From contig QWII01000046.1 in assembly GCA_021405325.1 (NCBI GenBank), forward strand, positions 124,001 through 188,000: 64,000 nt of DNA. Direction: 5' to 3'. The notes below the pieces were generated by a model that worked only from the letters and a program-made list of their open reading frames with translations, was not told the DNA's origin and made no database searches. The translations under genes were made by a program, and so were the position numbers. The DNA is from Caldilinea sp. CFX5 (lineage in GTDB: Bacteria; Chloroflexota; Anaerolineae; Caldilineales; Caldilineaceae). Positions 25,219 to 34,482 of the stretch are shown here, in pieces; the first letter of the stretch is position 1; each line of letters begins with the position of its first letter.

Positions 25219-26553
25219 ATGAAGCGACAAGCCTTTCTGACGGTCGATCTGGGTTTTGGTGATGCGGGGAAGGGGTCGATTGTCGATTTTTTGACCCGCA
25301 CTTACGAGGCGCATACGGTGATTCGCTACAACGGCGGCGCACAGGCCGGTCATCGCGTGGTGGCAACTGCCGGTGATGGTGTGACTCGGCAAGCGCATGT
25401 TTTTGCCCAGTTTGGCGCCGGGACATTGGCCGGCGCTGCCACCCATCTTTCGCGCTTTATGCTGCTCGACCCGTTGGCGATGTTGGCGGAAGAGGTGCAT
25501 TTGCGCACGCTGGGGATTAGCGACGCGTTTCAACGCACAACCATTGATCGGGAAGCCGTGGTCATTACCCCTTTTCAGCGGGCGGTCAATCGGGTGCGTG
25601 AGGCGTTGCGGGGCGCCGGCCGGCATGGCAGTTGTGGTATGGGCATCGGCGAGACAGCGGCTGATCGGTTGGCTTACGGTGATCGCGTTCTGTTGGCGGG
25701 GGATCTGGTGGATCGGGATCGTTTGTACACCAAATTGGCTTTCTTGCGCACTGTCAACCTGGCCAAAGTAGAGCCGTTGCGCGACCAAATCGCAGCCTGT
25801 GAGCAAGCCGCGCCGGAGATGGCCTGGTTGCTTGATTCGGCCTGGGATGAATGGTTACTCGATGTGTATGATGAATTTGCCAGGCAGGTGCAACTGGTGT
25901 CCGGCGCCTATCTGTCAACTGTGCTGGCTCAACCAGGGACAGTTGTCTTTGAAGGGGCGCAGGGCGTGTTGCTTGATGAGTGGGTTGGTTTTCATCCCCA
26001 TACCACCTGGAGTACAACGACATTGGCGAATGCGGATCAACTATTGACCGAAGCCGACTATACCGGTCAGGTGACGCGTGTCGGCATCACGCGCGCCTAC
26101 GCCACCCGACATGGGGCCGGCCCTTTTGTTACCGAAGACGCCGCCCTAACCGCCGCCTTGCCGGATGCGTGCAATAGCACCGGCGCCTGGCAGCAAGGCT
26201 TCCGCGTTGGCTGGCTGGATCTGGTCATGTTACGTTATGCGCTGGCTGTGGCCGGTCCGCTCGACTACCTGGCCGTGACTTGTCTGGATCGGCTGGCGGC
26301 GCTTGCCGAAGTGAAACTTTGTACCCATTATCAGGAGGATGCCGGCTGCTTAGCTGCGATCACGCCGTCGCCGCGTTGTCATGATCTGCTCTATCAGGAG
26401 CGACTTACCCAGCATTTGAAACATTGCCGACCCCACCTGCTTACACTGCCTGACAGTAACGCCCTGATGGCAGCGGTAACGACCGCACTAAGTGTGCCGG
26501 TTGGCTTATTGTCATACGGACCAACAGCAGCAGAGAAACAACTCTCTACGTAA
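25219..26553 (+). CDS. Divergent adenylosuccinate synthetase (PurA) homologue
   Basis: 444 residues, start after GAGGAG. It follows PurA from end to end: GFGDAGKGS (13-21) replaces the canonical GDEGKGK P-loop but keeps D15 and K18; GGAQAGH (39-45) keeps the catalytic His45; then GSCGMGIGET, FEGAQGVLLDEW, TRAYATRHGAGPF and GWLDLVMLRYA match conserved blocks. PurA couples GTP to joining aspartate and IMP. The preserved Asp and His argue for real ligase chemistry, but several IMP- and GTP-contacting loops differ, so the substrate may not be IMP. It is not next to purine genes but behind a pseudokinase and a vWA gene, suggesting a specialised paralogue. Confidence 0.8.
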   Translation: MKRQAFLTVDLGFGDAGKGSIVDFLTRTYEAHTVIRYNGGAQAGHRVVATAGDGVTRQAHVFAQFGAGTLAGAATHLSRFMLLDPLAMLAEEVHLRTLGISDAFQRTTIDREAVVITPFQRAVNRVREALRGAGRHGSCGMGIGETAADRLAYGDRVLLAGDLVDRDRLYTKLAFLRTVNLAKVEPLRDQIAACEQAAPEMAWLLDSAWDEWLLDVYDEFARQVQLVSGAYLSTVLAQPGTVVFEGAQGVLLDEWVGFHPHTTWSTTTLANADQLLTEADYTGQVTRVGITRAYATRHGAGPFVTEDAALTAALPDACNSTGAWQQGFRVGWLDLVMLRYALAVAGPLDYLAVTCLDRLAALAEVKLCTHYQEDAGCLAAITPSPRCHDLLYQERLTQHLKHCRPHLLTLPDSNALMAAVTTALSVPVGLLSYGPTAAEKQLST

Positions 26554-26576
26554 AAAGTATCGATGCGGCGATTGCT

Positions 26577-28001
26577 TTACGCGGCGACAAGACCGTAAAT
26601 TTTGGCGAACTTTTCTACATTCGCCCCTTTCAAATCCCACTCATGCTCGTTATATTGGGCGGCAACCGCGCGGGCGGAGTTGATGATCAATTGGGCGCCT
26701 TCGCGTTCGGCAATACGAACAAAGGCTTTCGCAACAACGGGGTCAAATTGCAGACCGGCACAGTTGATGACTTCTTTGATGATCTCATCCACCGACTTGG
26801 CGCGGCTATAGGGGCGGTCGGAGGCCATAGCTTCGACCGAGTCACAAACATTGAGAATACGCGCCTCCAGGGGGATCGCCTCTCCGGCCAACTCTGCCGG
26901 GTAGCCGCGCCCGTCCCATCGCTCATGGTGGTGGCGAATGAAGGGGGCAAGATGACGCAGACCGTGGCTGGTTTCAATAAAATCGGCGCCGATATCGGTG
27001 TGTTTCTTGAGAAACTCATATTCGGCGGCGGTGAGTTTGCCCGGTTTGTGGAGAATGGCTTCCGGAATGGCAATCTTGCCGATGTCATGGAGCAAGGCGC
27101 TCTGGCGTAGCATTTCGATGCGCGCCGTCGGCAGGCCCAATTCCTGACCAATGGCGACGGCATAGGTGGCGACCTGAGCGGCATGACCGCCGACAAAGGG
27201 ATCACGCGCATCAAAGACCTTGGCCAGGGTGTAGAAAAGTTCATCATTGACCTGCTGAATCGCCTGGTTGGCTGCCGTCAGCTCGCGGTTGAAACTTTCC
27301 AAGGTTTGAAGCGCTTCCTGTTGTAACTTGGGCAGCATAAAGGCTTGATAGATCAGGACAATCGGCGCAAAGACAAGGAGCGCAGTCAATGGGCCGCGAT
27401 CTAATAACTCAACAGCGATAAACCCAATAAAGGCTAGGGGGATTTCAATCAAGAGTGAAGTCCGCAGGAGGCCAGCCTGCCAGAAGGAGATATTGCGCGC
27501 CAAATAGAGGGCAATACCCAGCAGCACCTGGTTGGCGAAGACGTAAATGGCAACAGCAGCGAGCACGGTGAGCAAATCAGTGGGGGAGAAGACGCCTGTC
27601 ATGGGCAACGGCGTCAGCTTTAGAAAAAGGTAAGCCAGGCTGCCGCTAATGATACTCTTGGCGATATTAAAGGGTTGAATATACCAGGCGCGCAAATGAT
27701 TGCCGGGGTTACGCAGACGGGCATGGAGCCACTCGATGAGATGCGGAATGATCACCAACCAGACAAAAAGCCAGAGCGGCAACACCAAAATACCGGCAAA
27801 AAAGCCGATCGCTGACCCTTCATACGCTTGATGACTGGGATCCAGTACACGGAAGAGTCGGAGTACGGTCGTGACGATCACCAGGCTCCAGAAGAGGCTA
27901 ATTGGTAGATCGGCGACGATTGACATGATCGACGCCGCCAGCGCAATGCCGCCGGCAATGAGCATGACACTTGAGATATAAAGCCAAGCTGTGGTTCGCA
28001 T
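26577..28001 (-). CDS. Membrane-anchored HD-GYP domain phosphodiesterase
   Basis: 474 residues. About seven hydrophobic helices fill residues 8-235, then a short coiled coil (ESFNRELTAANQAIQQVND), then an HD-GYP domain with LLHDIGKIAIP near 300-310 and HHHERWDGRGYP near 355-367; all metal and GYP residues are present. Known HD-GYP enzymes hydrolyse cyclic di-GMP (or related dinucleotides). The membrane part resembles the two membrane modules of the 1614-residue protein at 44177-49021 (for example QVLLGIALYLARN and LIYQAFMLPKLQQ), so both probably sense similar signals. Start codon has a weak ribosome site. It is convergent with the PurA-like gene. Confidence 0.9.
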   Translation of the reverse strand: MRTTAWLYISSVMLIAGGIALAASIMSIVADLPISLFWSLVIVTTVLRLFRVLDPSHQAYEGSAIGFFAGILVLPLWLFVWLVIIPHLIEWLHARLRNPGNHLRAWYIQPFNIAKSIISGSLAYLFLKLTPLPMTGVFSPTDLLTVLAAVAIYVFANQVLLGIALYLARNISFWQAGLLRTSLLIEIPLAFIGFIAVELLDRGPLTALLVFAPIVLIYQAFMLPKLQQEALQTLESFNRELTAANQAIQQVNDELFYTLAKVFDARDPFVGGHAAQVATYAVAIGQELGLPTARIEMLRQSALLHDIGKIAIPEAILHKPGKLTAAEYEFLKKHTDIGADFIETSHGLRHLAPFIRHHHERWDGRGYPAELAGEAIPLEARILNVCDSVEAMASDRPYSRAKSVDEIIKEVINCAGLQFDPVVAKAFVRIAEREGAQLIINSARAVAAQYNEHEWDLKGANVEKFAKIYGLVAA

Positions 28002-28032
28002 CGGTTTCTAATTTCTGGTTGATGAGTCCACT

Positions 28033-28112
28033 GGATAACTATTCCAGCCGCCCCTGACCAATCGCCGGCAATCCTCTATTGTGGTCAGGAGTGGACGGCT
28101 GAATAATTATTC
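28033..28112. terminator. Imperfect inverted repeat downstream of subtilase gene
   Basis: A left arm around GGATAACTATTCCAGCCG and CCCCTGACCA pairs with a right arm TGGTCAGGAGTGG and CGGCTGAATAATTATTC, giving a stem of about 28 bp with small bulges that reaches the stop of the minus-strand subtilase gene. Confidence 0.5.
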
Positions 28113-29744
28113 TGCTTCTGTTACAATAACGGGTAGAAAGATCATCGTTTTTGGGCTATTCTCTTTGATGAGCAGATCCAATTCTGCTGCCGTCAACGTC
28201 GGCGCATTGGCGCGCGTTGAACCACCATCCAGTTCCCAATAGTCACTGCTCCAGGAGACTGAACTCCAACTCACGCTGCTCCAACTGACACTGCTCCAAC
28301 TCACGCTGCTCCAACTTACGCTATCCCACATCATTTTGGCAGGGGAACCGGTGGTTGGATTGGCGAGCAGGAGTTTACTCAGTGGTACGCCCGTATTCGC
28401 ACTGGCAATCGTTTTGGTTTTCAGGGCTGCATAAATGTCTACGTAACCGGCGCCGGCTTTGGCCCGATCATAACCGCTCCAACCTTTGTTTGCGGTTGCC
28501 ATTAACCGGTATTTAACCTGATCCGGCGTCAAATGGGGTTCAGCTTGCAACAGCAGGGCGACAGCGCCGGTAACAACCGGGGCAGCAGCGGAGGTGCCGG
28601 ACATGCGAAAATAGGGGGTGTCATTCAAAACATTACGTGGGCGTAACAGGCTTAACATGCCAAATTTACTGTTGAGGGGGCCAACCAGGTTACGGCCCGG
28701 CGCCACCAGATCAGGTTTGACAACGCCATCGGTGGTGACGCCATAGGCAGAGAACGAAGCGACTAGATCATCGGCAATGGCAGTTGTCCCCTGATCATCG
28801 GTCGCGCCGACGGTGATAATAAAGGGATCATTGGCCGGTGGATATAAGGCGCCCGATCCATGATTGCCGGCGGCGGCCACAACCACAATGCCATCAAACC
28901 AAAGCACTTCACTGGCGGCATTGAGGGGGCTAGTATGGTATGATTGCGGGGTGGCCGCATTAAACGAGAGATTGACCACACGAATGTTATGTGCCGCCCG
29001 ATTGTCATAAATCCACTGGAGACCCGCCACAACATCTGATTCTGTTGCCGCGCCGGCAAAGGAAGTGACGCGTACATCAATCAGGTTGGCCTTGGGCGCC
29101 ACGCCAACATAGGAACCCTGTGAACGCGCCCCATCACCGGCAATAATTCCGGCCACATAGGTGCCATGCCCATAGCCGTCGAAGATCAGATCCGGATAGG
29201 CAATGTTTACACTCTGTTTGACGCGATTGCCAAAGTCACCATGCCATTTATGAATGCCGCTATCGACCACCGCGACTGTTACCGCTTGACCCTGGCGATA
29301 GGGCGCTTCATGCCACACCTCGTTGGCGCGAACAGCCTGGTTGTAGGTGTTGAGGAGATTATCGGTTGAACTACAGCTTTCACAAGTTGTTTTTACGACC
29401 GGGCCATCTAGCGAAACCCAGCGCACGCCGACATCTTGGGCTAATTGGATCACATGGCGCGCCGGTAGTTTTGCGACCACAGCATTGATGATGGGCAGAT
29501 CTTTGGTTACTTTACCGTCAAGCTGGGCAAGCCGTTGTTCCAGCGAACTGCCGGGCGCTTTTTTCTGAATAATCACGGTAACGATTGTTTCAGGCGCGCT
29601 ACTGATAAGCTGACGTAGCTCAGGTTGAAGAATGGCAGTGATTGGTGGCAAGCTGGCTGTTTGCGGCAGGCCGGCACTGATAATGACAAGGAGCGAGAGA
29701 ATGCCCCAGCGGACTGTGAACTGGAAAGGCGTTGATCGCTTCAT
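28107..29744 (-). CDS. Secreted S8 subtilisin-like peptidase with VSWSS repeats
   Basis: 545 residues from MKRSTPFQFTVRWG, chosen because AAGAGGT precedes the ATG at 29744 and a signal peptide (residues about 1-30) follows directly. An I9-type propeptide region (TVIIQKKAP, about 55-118) leads to the catalytic domain with D161 (VAVVDSGIH), H193 (YGHGTYVAG), N294 (AAAGNHGSG) and S385 (MSGTSAAAP), a complete S8 set. Near the C-terminus five VSWSS units (476-500) are encoded by a 15-bp minisatellite. It ends in a short tail MIFLPVIV. It should be exported and cut proteins outside the cell. A larger relative is at 36230-39226. Confidence 0.92.
   Translation of the reverse strand: MKRSTPFQFTVRWGILSLLVIISAGLPQTASLPPITAILQPELRQLISSAPETIVTVIIQKKAPGSSLEQRLAQLDGKVTKDLPIINAVVAKLPARHVIQLAQDVGVRWVSLDGPVVKTTCESCSSTDNLLNTYNQAVRANEVWHEAPYRQGQAVTVAVVDSGIHKWHGDFGNRVKQSVNIAYPDLIFDGYGHGTYVAGIIAGDGARSQGSYVGVAPKANLIDVRVTSFAGAATESDVVAGLQWIYDNRAAHNIRVVNLSFNAATPQSYHTSPLNAASEVLWFDGIVVVAAAGNHGSGALYPPANDPFIITVGATDDQGTTAIADDLVASFSAYGVTTDGVVKPDLVAPGRNLVGPLNSKFGMLSLLRPRNVLNDTPYFRMSGTSAAAPVVTGAVALLLQAEPHLTPDQVKYRLMATANKGWSGYDRAKAGAGYVDIYAALKTKTIASANTGVPLSKLLLANPTTGSPAKMMWDSVSWSSVSWSSVSWSSVSWSSVSWSSDYWELDGGSTRANAPTLTAAELDLLIKENSPKTMIFLPVIVTEAE
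28247..28326 (-). repeat. 15-bp coding minisatellite (VSWSS units)
   Basis: About five near-identical 15-bp units (CTGCTCCAACTCACG on the + strand, with third-position changes) inside the subtilase gene. Unit length is a multiple of three, so changes in copy number keep the frame. Confidence 0.85.
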
Positions 29745-30239
29745 CGTTGACCTCTTACTGATTCGGTATGATGGATTTAATTTGCACCCTAACGCCGGGA
29801 AGCGCAGCGCCACCTGCTCTGGTTCTCTAGCCACCTAGCTTGCTTTGCATTGGCGCGTCGCAACATTTCTACTATAACATTACTAAATAAGCCGTTTCCT
29901 GTCAGAAAGTTATCAAAATGTATTGTTTATTAAAAGAAATTAAGAAAGGCACTGGTCAACGCTGTTATAATCATGGGTGGATGGCGCTATTATGCGCTTC
30001 TTGTATCATTCAGTAAACTAGCGACTTGTGGATTTTATCTACGTCTTTATGCTTAGAATTTGATGTAGGGTTTACCCGCAATTAGAGAACTAATAGATAA
30101 AACGGATAGACTCCGCTGCCTTCGCCTCTTTGAGCAAAAAATCTTGCGAACAGACTCAGCGCTTGATAATTTGTTAAGATTTGTAGTAAACTAAAGCAGC
30201 ACTTGTTGATTTAACTTACCTTGCAGAAGGAGTCAGACC
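29745..30239. other. 495-bp AT-rich divergent region between subtilase and LysM genes
   Basis: Clearly more AT-rich than its surroundings. It holds the leaders of the subtilase (-) and L,D-transpeptidase (+) genes. A TATAAT-like sequence at about 29966 and a TTGATA at 30163 are seen, but neither has a well-placed partner box, so no promoter is called. No small gene was recognised. Confidence 0.5.
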
Positions 30240-31256
30240 ATGACGATTGCTTGTTGGCATCTTAAGTCCACCATTTTGCGTTTCGTGGCTCTCTTAGCAA
30301 CCCTGCTTGCCACCCTATTGACGACCCCAGTGCAGGCCAGTTCGCCCGTCCATACGGTTCAACCAGGCGAAAGCCTGTCGGAAATTGCCGTCGCCTACGG
30401 CGTTACCATGAGCGCCTTGATTGCAGAAAATGGCATCGGTAACAGCGATTACATCTATACCGGACAACAGTTGGTAATTCCTGATGGCAGCGGCGGCTAC
30501 AGCAATAGCTACAGTGGCAGCGGCGGCAGCTATGTGACGGTGGGCCGTGGCGATTCGCTCTCGCTCATTGCGTCACTTAACGGCATGACGGTCAATGACC
30601 TGATGCAACTCAACGGTCTCAGCAATCCGAATCATGTCTGGATTGGACAGCGCTTACTGGTGCGCGGGGGCGGCAGCGCTGCCGCCGCGTCCACTGATGA
30701 CACCGTTGCCAGTGATGGGTCGATTCATATTGTGCAACGGGGCGAAACCTTGTCGCATGTGGCGCGCCGCTATGGATTGTCCATTCAACAACTGCTGGCC
30801 ATGAACAACTTGAGCAACCCCAACCATGTCTATGTGGGCCAGCGGCTCTACGTCCTGGGCGGCAGTGCCGGCAGCATCAATACAAGTTATGCGCCGGCCG
30901 CCGGTTCCAAACGAATTACGGTGAACCTCTCGACCCAAACCTTAACGGCCTGGCAGGGCAACACGGTGGTGCTGAATACCCTGATCAGCTCCGGCACCGA
31001 TTATACACCCACAGTCACCGGTTATTTTCGGATTGGTAACAAATATCCGTCACAGCGTATGGTTGGCCCCGACTATGATATTCCCGATGTCCCCTCGGTT
31101 ATGTACTTTTGGCAGGGGTATGCCTTTCACGGCGCCTATTGGCACAGCAACTTCGGCACGCCCATGAGTCATGGCTGTGTTCATCTGACACCGGGGGAAG
31201 CGGCTTATCTGTACAACTGGGCGGATGTGGGCACCGAAGTGTACGTGCATTATTGA
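30240..31256 (+). CDS. Secreted L,D-transpeptidase with three LysM domains
   Basis: 338 residues, AAGGAGTCAG before the ATG. A signal peptide (1-33, ending TPVQAS) is followed by three LysM modules (about 37-81, 98-142 and 163-206, each with a VxPGESL/VxRGDSL-type start and a GQxLxV end) joined by Gly/Ser-rich linkers. The C-terminal YkuD domain (about 224-338) carries the catalytic motif SHGCVHL with Cys313 and the upstream His of AFHGAYW. It should bind glycan strands and form 3-3 cross-links, or attach proteins, in the wall layer. It is followed by two GCS2-type ligases. Confidence 0.93.
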   Translation: MTIACWHLKSTILRFVALLATLLATLLTTPVQASSPVHTVQPGESLSEIAVAYGVTMSALIAENGIGNSDYIYTGQQLVIPDGSGGYSNSYSGSGGSYVTVGRGDSLSLIASLNGMTVNDLMQLNGLSNPNHVWIGQRLLVRGGGSAAAASTDDTVASDGSIHIVQRGETLSHVARRYGLSIQQLLAMNNLSNPNHVYVGQRLYVLGGSAGSINTSYAPAAGSKRITVNLSTQTLTAWQGNTVVLNTLISSGTDYTPTVTGYFRIGNKYPSQRMVGPDYDIPDVPSVMYFWQGYAFHGAYWHSNFGTPMSHGCVHLTPGEAAYLYNWADVGTEVYVHY

Positions 31257-31260
31257 AAAG

Positions 31261-31335
31261 CAGTCCAGAGTCCAGAGTCCAGAGTCCTGAATGAAGAGTA
31301 AGAACTGTGGACCCTGGACTGCGGACTCTGGACTT
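31261..31335. terminator. GTCCAGA repeat hairpin after the transpeptidase gene
   Basis: Direct repeats of AGTCCAGAGTCC (31262-31287) are matched by an inverse block (GGACCCTGGACTGCGGACTC, 31309-31328) and form a long imperfect stem just after the stop codon. The same GACTCTGGA unit occurs in tandem at 4484-4533. Confidence 0.5.
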
Positions 31336-31383
31336 ACCTCCAACCCTTTCGTCCCCGATTGAGTAAGCAGGTCAGCGCAAACC

Positions 31384-32502
31384 ATGTATCATCCATCCTA
31401 TAACATCGGCATTGAAGAAGAGTATCAACTCATCGACCCGATCAGTCGCGAATTGCTGGGCTATGTGCGCCAGTCGATGTCACGCGATTTGATGGTGGTG
31501 AATGAGCGCACCACCGCCACCGATTTTGCCCAACAGATCGGCAGCGCGGTGCTTGAAGTAGGAACGCCGGTCTGTGCCGACATCAAAGAGGCGCGCCTTC
31601 AGTTGTTGCGGATGCGCACCCAGATGCTCGAATTTGCGCACAGCAATGGCTGTAAGCTGGCCGCTTCCGGTACGCACCCCTTCAGCCACTGGGAAGGGCG
31701 TAATGAAGTGATGCCCGGCTATCGCGCCATTCTCGAAGACGCGCAGATGATTGCCCGGCGGATTCTGGCCTTTGGCTTGCGTATACAGATTGGCGTCGAG
31801 GATCGCGAACTGGCGGTGGATGTCATGAACACCATGCGCTATACGCTGCCTCATATTCTCTGCCTGGCCACCAGCAGCCCCTTCTGGAATGGGCGCAACA
31901 CTGGTTTGAAAAGTTATCGTTCCGTGTTGATGGACGCCTTGCCACGCACCGGGATTCCGGGATCGTTTGCCAGCTATCAAGAGTATCGCGGCTATATCGA
32001 CACGCTGGTGCGCACCAACAGCATTCCCGACGCCAGCCGCGTGCGCTATGACATTCTGCCCCATCATCGCTTCCCGACGCTGGCGATTCGCATCTGTGAT
32101 ATGCTCCCCAACTATCATGATACGCTGGCGATCACGGCGTTGATCCAGGCGACGGTGGCCTGGATGGTCGATCTGCGGCAGCGCAACATGTCCTTTCGCA
32201 CCTACGAGCGCTTGTTGATTGCCGAAAACAAATGGCGCGCCGTTCGCTATGGCCTGGAAGGAAAACTGATCGACTGGGGGTTGGAGCAGATGGCGCCGGC
32301 GCCTGATCTTATTCGCGAACTGCTGGCCTTTGTCACCCCCTTTGCCCAACGGCTCAACAGCGAAGATGAGTTGGCCCATATCGAGACCATTCTGCAACGG
32401 GGCGCCAATGCCGAACAGCAGTTGCAGGTCTGGAAGAACGCCAATCACGACCCCAAAGCGGTGGTTGATTTTATTGTGACCGAGACGGAGAAACTCCTAT
32501 GA
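31384..32502 (+). CDS. GCS2-type carboxylate-amine ligase, divergent copy
   Basis: 372 residues of the YbdK/GCS2 glutamate-cysteine-ligase-like family (start [13 protein letters not shown]). The family joins a carboxylate to an amine using ATP. Conserved blocks are [45 protein letters not shown] and [13 protein letters not shown]. The block that reads HVHVG in the family, and MHVHVGIED in the neighbouring copy, here reads LRIQIGVED (around 31777-31803), so two histidines are lost. It overlaps the next gene by four bases (ATGA), implying translational coupling and perhaps a heteromer. There is no clear ribosome site before its own start. Confidence 0.85.
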   Translation: MYHPSYNIGIEEEYQLIDPISRELLGYVRQSMSRDLMVVNERTTATDFAQQIGSAVLEVGTPVCADIKEARLQLLRMRTQMLEFAHSNGCKLAASGTHPFSHWEGRNEVMPGYRAILEDAQMIARRILAFGLRIQIGVEDRELAVDVMNTMRYTLPHILCLATSSPFWNGRNTGLKSYRSVLMDALPRTGIPGSFASYQEYRGYIDTLVRTNSIPDASRVRYDILPHHRFPTLAIRICDMLPNYHDTLAITALIQATVAWMVDLRQRNMSFRTYERLLIAENKWRAVRYGLEGKLIDWGLEQMAPAPDLIRELLAFVTPFAQRLNSEDELAHIETILQRGANAEQQLQVWKNANHDPKAVVDFIVTETEKLL

Positions 32503-33611
32503 TTGCCCGCCCTTCTCTTTCCTTGGGAATTGAAGAAGAATATCAAATTATTGACCCGGAAACACGCGGGATGCGCTCCTTTATTACGCAGTTTATCGAT
32601 AATGATCGGGTGATCATGGTGGAACGCGAATTAAAACCGGAATTGCACCAGTCGATGGTCGAATTGGGGACGCCTGCTTGCCCCACCATTGAGCAATTAA
32701 AGGAAGAGTTGATCAAGCAGCGTAGCTTTATTGTGGGGCTGGCCGCGCAAAAAGAGTTAGCCGTGGTCGCCGCCGCCACCCACCCCTTTAGCAGTTGGCT
32801 CGATCAACCGGTGACGCCGTTGCCTCGGTATCAGGGCGTGTTGGAGGAGATGCAATTGTTGGCCCAACGCCTACTGATCTTTGGGATGCATGTCCATGTG
32901 GGCATTGAAGATCGCGCCTTTGCTATTGATGCCATGAATGTGGTGCGCTACATGTTGCCCCATATCCTCGCTCTCAGCACCAGTAGCCCCTTCTGGTTGG
33001 GGCGCAAGACCGGCCTGAAAAGCTATCGCTCGGTTGTCTTTGAAGATTTCCCCCGCTCCGGCATTCCTGATATTTGTCGCACAGTGGCGGATTATGACAA
33101 CCTAGTGCGTTCGCTGGCCAATGTGGGCGTCATCCCCGATGCCAGCAAGATCTGGTGGGATGTGCGCCCGCACCACAAATACCCAACCCTGGAATTTCGC
33201 ATCTGTGACATCTGTACGCGTGTTGATGAAGCGATTGCCATTGCGGCTGTCTTTCAGGCTATTGTGCTCTGGCTTTGGAAACTGCGCCGCAAAAATCTGA
33301 CCTTCCGCGTCTACCGCCGTGATCTGATTGAAGAAAATCGCTGGCGCGCTTCCCGCTATGGCCTGGACGGCAAGATGATCGACTTCGGCAAGTCGGTCGA
33401 AGCGCCTACCCGCGCCTTGATTCGCGAATTGCTTGAACTGATCAGCGAAGAGGTCGACGAATTGGGAACCCGCGCCTACATTGAACCGATCGAACGCATG
33501 TTACAAAATGGCACCAGCGCCGACCGTCAGTTACGCGTCTTTGCCAACACCGGCGACCTGAAGGCGGTGGTTGACCATTTGATTGCCGAGACAAAAGAAG
33601 GATTGCTGTAA
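32499..33611 (+). CDS. GCS2-type carboxylate-amine ligase, canonical copy
   Basis: 370 residues, its ATG overlapping the stop of the preceding paralogue. It keeps the complete family signature: [66 protein letters not shown] and [14 protein letters not shown]. The two copies are clearly homologous through their whole length but well diverged, so the duplication is old. Probable activity is ATP-dependent formation of a gamma-glutamyl or similar amide bond, as a weak glutamate-cysteine ligase; a thiol or small-peptide product is an inference. It is followed by a nested inverted repeat that may end the transcript. Confidence 0.88.
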   Translation: MIARPSLSLGIEEEYQIIDPETRGMRSFITQFIDNDRVIMVERELKPELHQSMVELGTPACPTIEQLKEELIKQRSFIVGLAAQKELAVVAAATHPFSSWLDQPVTPLPRYQGVLEEMQLLAQRLLIFGMHVHVGIEDRAFAIDAMNVVRYMLPHILALSTSSPFWLGRKTGLKSYRSVVFEDFPRSGIPDICRTVADYDNLVRSLANVGVIPDASKIWWDVRPHHKYPTLEFRICDICTRVDEAIAIAAVFQAIVLWLWKLRRKNLTFRVYRRDLIEENRWRASRYGLDGKMIDFGKSVEAPTRALIRELLELISEEVDELGTRAYIEPIERMLQNGTSADRQLRVFANTGDLKAVVDHLIAETKEGLL

Positions 33612-33660
33612 CGAAAATGTCATCATTTTGCCTCTTGACGAAACTCCAAAAATGAGTAAC

Positions 33661-33784
33661 TTGACAATGTCACATTCGCGGCTGAGTCACCGCCAGACCT
33701 CCGGGAAGTGGTCAGGAAAGCTTGCTACTACCGAGCTGTCTTTGACCACTTCCCGGAGGTCTGGCTGAAGCGTGACATTGTCAA
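33661..33784. repeat. Nested perfect inverted repeats, MITE-like
   Basis: Outer arms TTGACAATGTCAC (33661-33673) and GTGACATTGTCAA (33772-33784) pair perfectly. Inside, 22-base arms (33693-33714 and 33743-33764, CCAGACCTCCGGGAAGTGG... ) also pair perfectly. It starts 50 bases after the GCS2 stop. A similar double-nested layout is at 59993-60077. Confidence 0.65.
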
Positions 33785-33814
33785 AGTAAAATTGGAGTAA
33801 GCTTGACTATTAGT

Positions 33815-33910
33815 GTAACTACTCGGCTCATAGCCGGTCACGGACCGGCGTCCCCAACACCGGTCACCGGTTGCCTTTTAGGCGCGGCTACGAGCGGGCG
33901 GAGGCGTTAC
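33815..33910. repeat. Dispersed palindromic repeat, copy 4
   Basis: Starts GTAACTACTCGGCTCATAGCCGGTCACGG and ends CGAGCGGGCGGAGGCGTTAC. The inner part is altered (CGGTCACCGG duplications), so it is the most decayed member. It lies just upstream of the antitoxin-like gene. Confidence 0.6.
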
Positions 33911-33933
33911 ATTTCAACAAACTTGGAGAGCAA

Positions 33934-34482
33934 ATGAGTGCCTATACCTATACAGCGCCAAACAAAAAAGTGCGCGTTCAAGTTGATCTGTCTGAGTCGG
34001 AAGCAACCATGTTGCACCATTTAGCCGAACGGTTGTCGGTTCGTTCACGCGCTGATCTGTTGCAACAAGCCTATGGCGTCTTCCTTTGGGTTATCAATGA
34101 GCTGTTGGCTGGGCGGCGTGTGGTCAGTGTTACACCGGAAACATTACGGACAATTGACAAGTGCAAGGAATTAAGCGTCCCTGCCGTTGAGCCACTCTTG
34201 TTTAATCACTATGATCATCTAGTCGCGCGCCCGGAGACTGGTTATAAGCAGCTTTACCTGAAAGGGCGCAATATGCGGGTTGGGCAGTTGATGTACAAAA
34301 TGCGTGCGAATGATCTTGGCCCGGAAGAAGCCGCCGCCGACCTGAATTTGCCGGTGGCGCAGATCCGCGAGGCGCAGGTCTATTACGAGACCAGTCGCGA
34401 TCTAATCGAACAAGAAGCCGCCGAGGAAAAGCAACGCCTCCAAGCCGCGGGAGTTTCGCTTGAGCCTCAGAATCTATCTTGA
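33934..34482 (+). CDS. Antitoxin-like protein with DUF433-type C-terminal region
   Basis: 182 residues; the ATG at 33934 follows TTGGAGAG, whereas upstream codons lie in a palindromic repeat. Residues 10-60 (VRVQVDLSESEATMLHHLAERLSVRSRADLLQQAYGVF) resemble a ribbon-helix-helix DNA-binding domain. Residues about 120-170 (GQLMYKMRANDLGPEEAAADLNLPVAQIREAQVYYE) match the DUF433 helix-turn-helix common in antitoxins paired with DUF5615 PIN-like toxins. The following open frame, overlapping its 3' end, is such a toxin, truncated. It would repress its own operon and neutralise the toxin. Confidence 0.7.
   Translation: MSAYTYTAPNKKVRVQVDLSESEATMLHHLAERLSVRSRADLLQQAYGVFLWVINELLAGRRVVSVTPETLRTIDKCKELSVPAVEPLLFNHYDHLVARPETGYKQLYLKGRNMRVGQLMYKMRANDLGPEEAAADLNLPVAQIREAQVYYETSRDLIEQEAAEEKQRLQAAGVSLEPQNLS

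Noticed and set aside
25219..26553. Reading the PurA-like gene as phage-type PurZ
   Set aside because: PurZ replaces the catalytic-loop Asp, which is kept here (D15), and no phage genes are nearby.
31480..32448. 322-codon open frame opposite the first GCS2 gene
   Set aside because: It is the antisense mirror of a conserved gene and has Gln/His-rich composition typical of such shadows.
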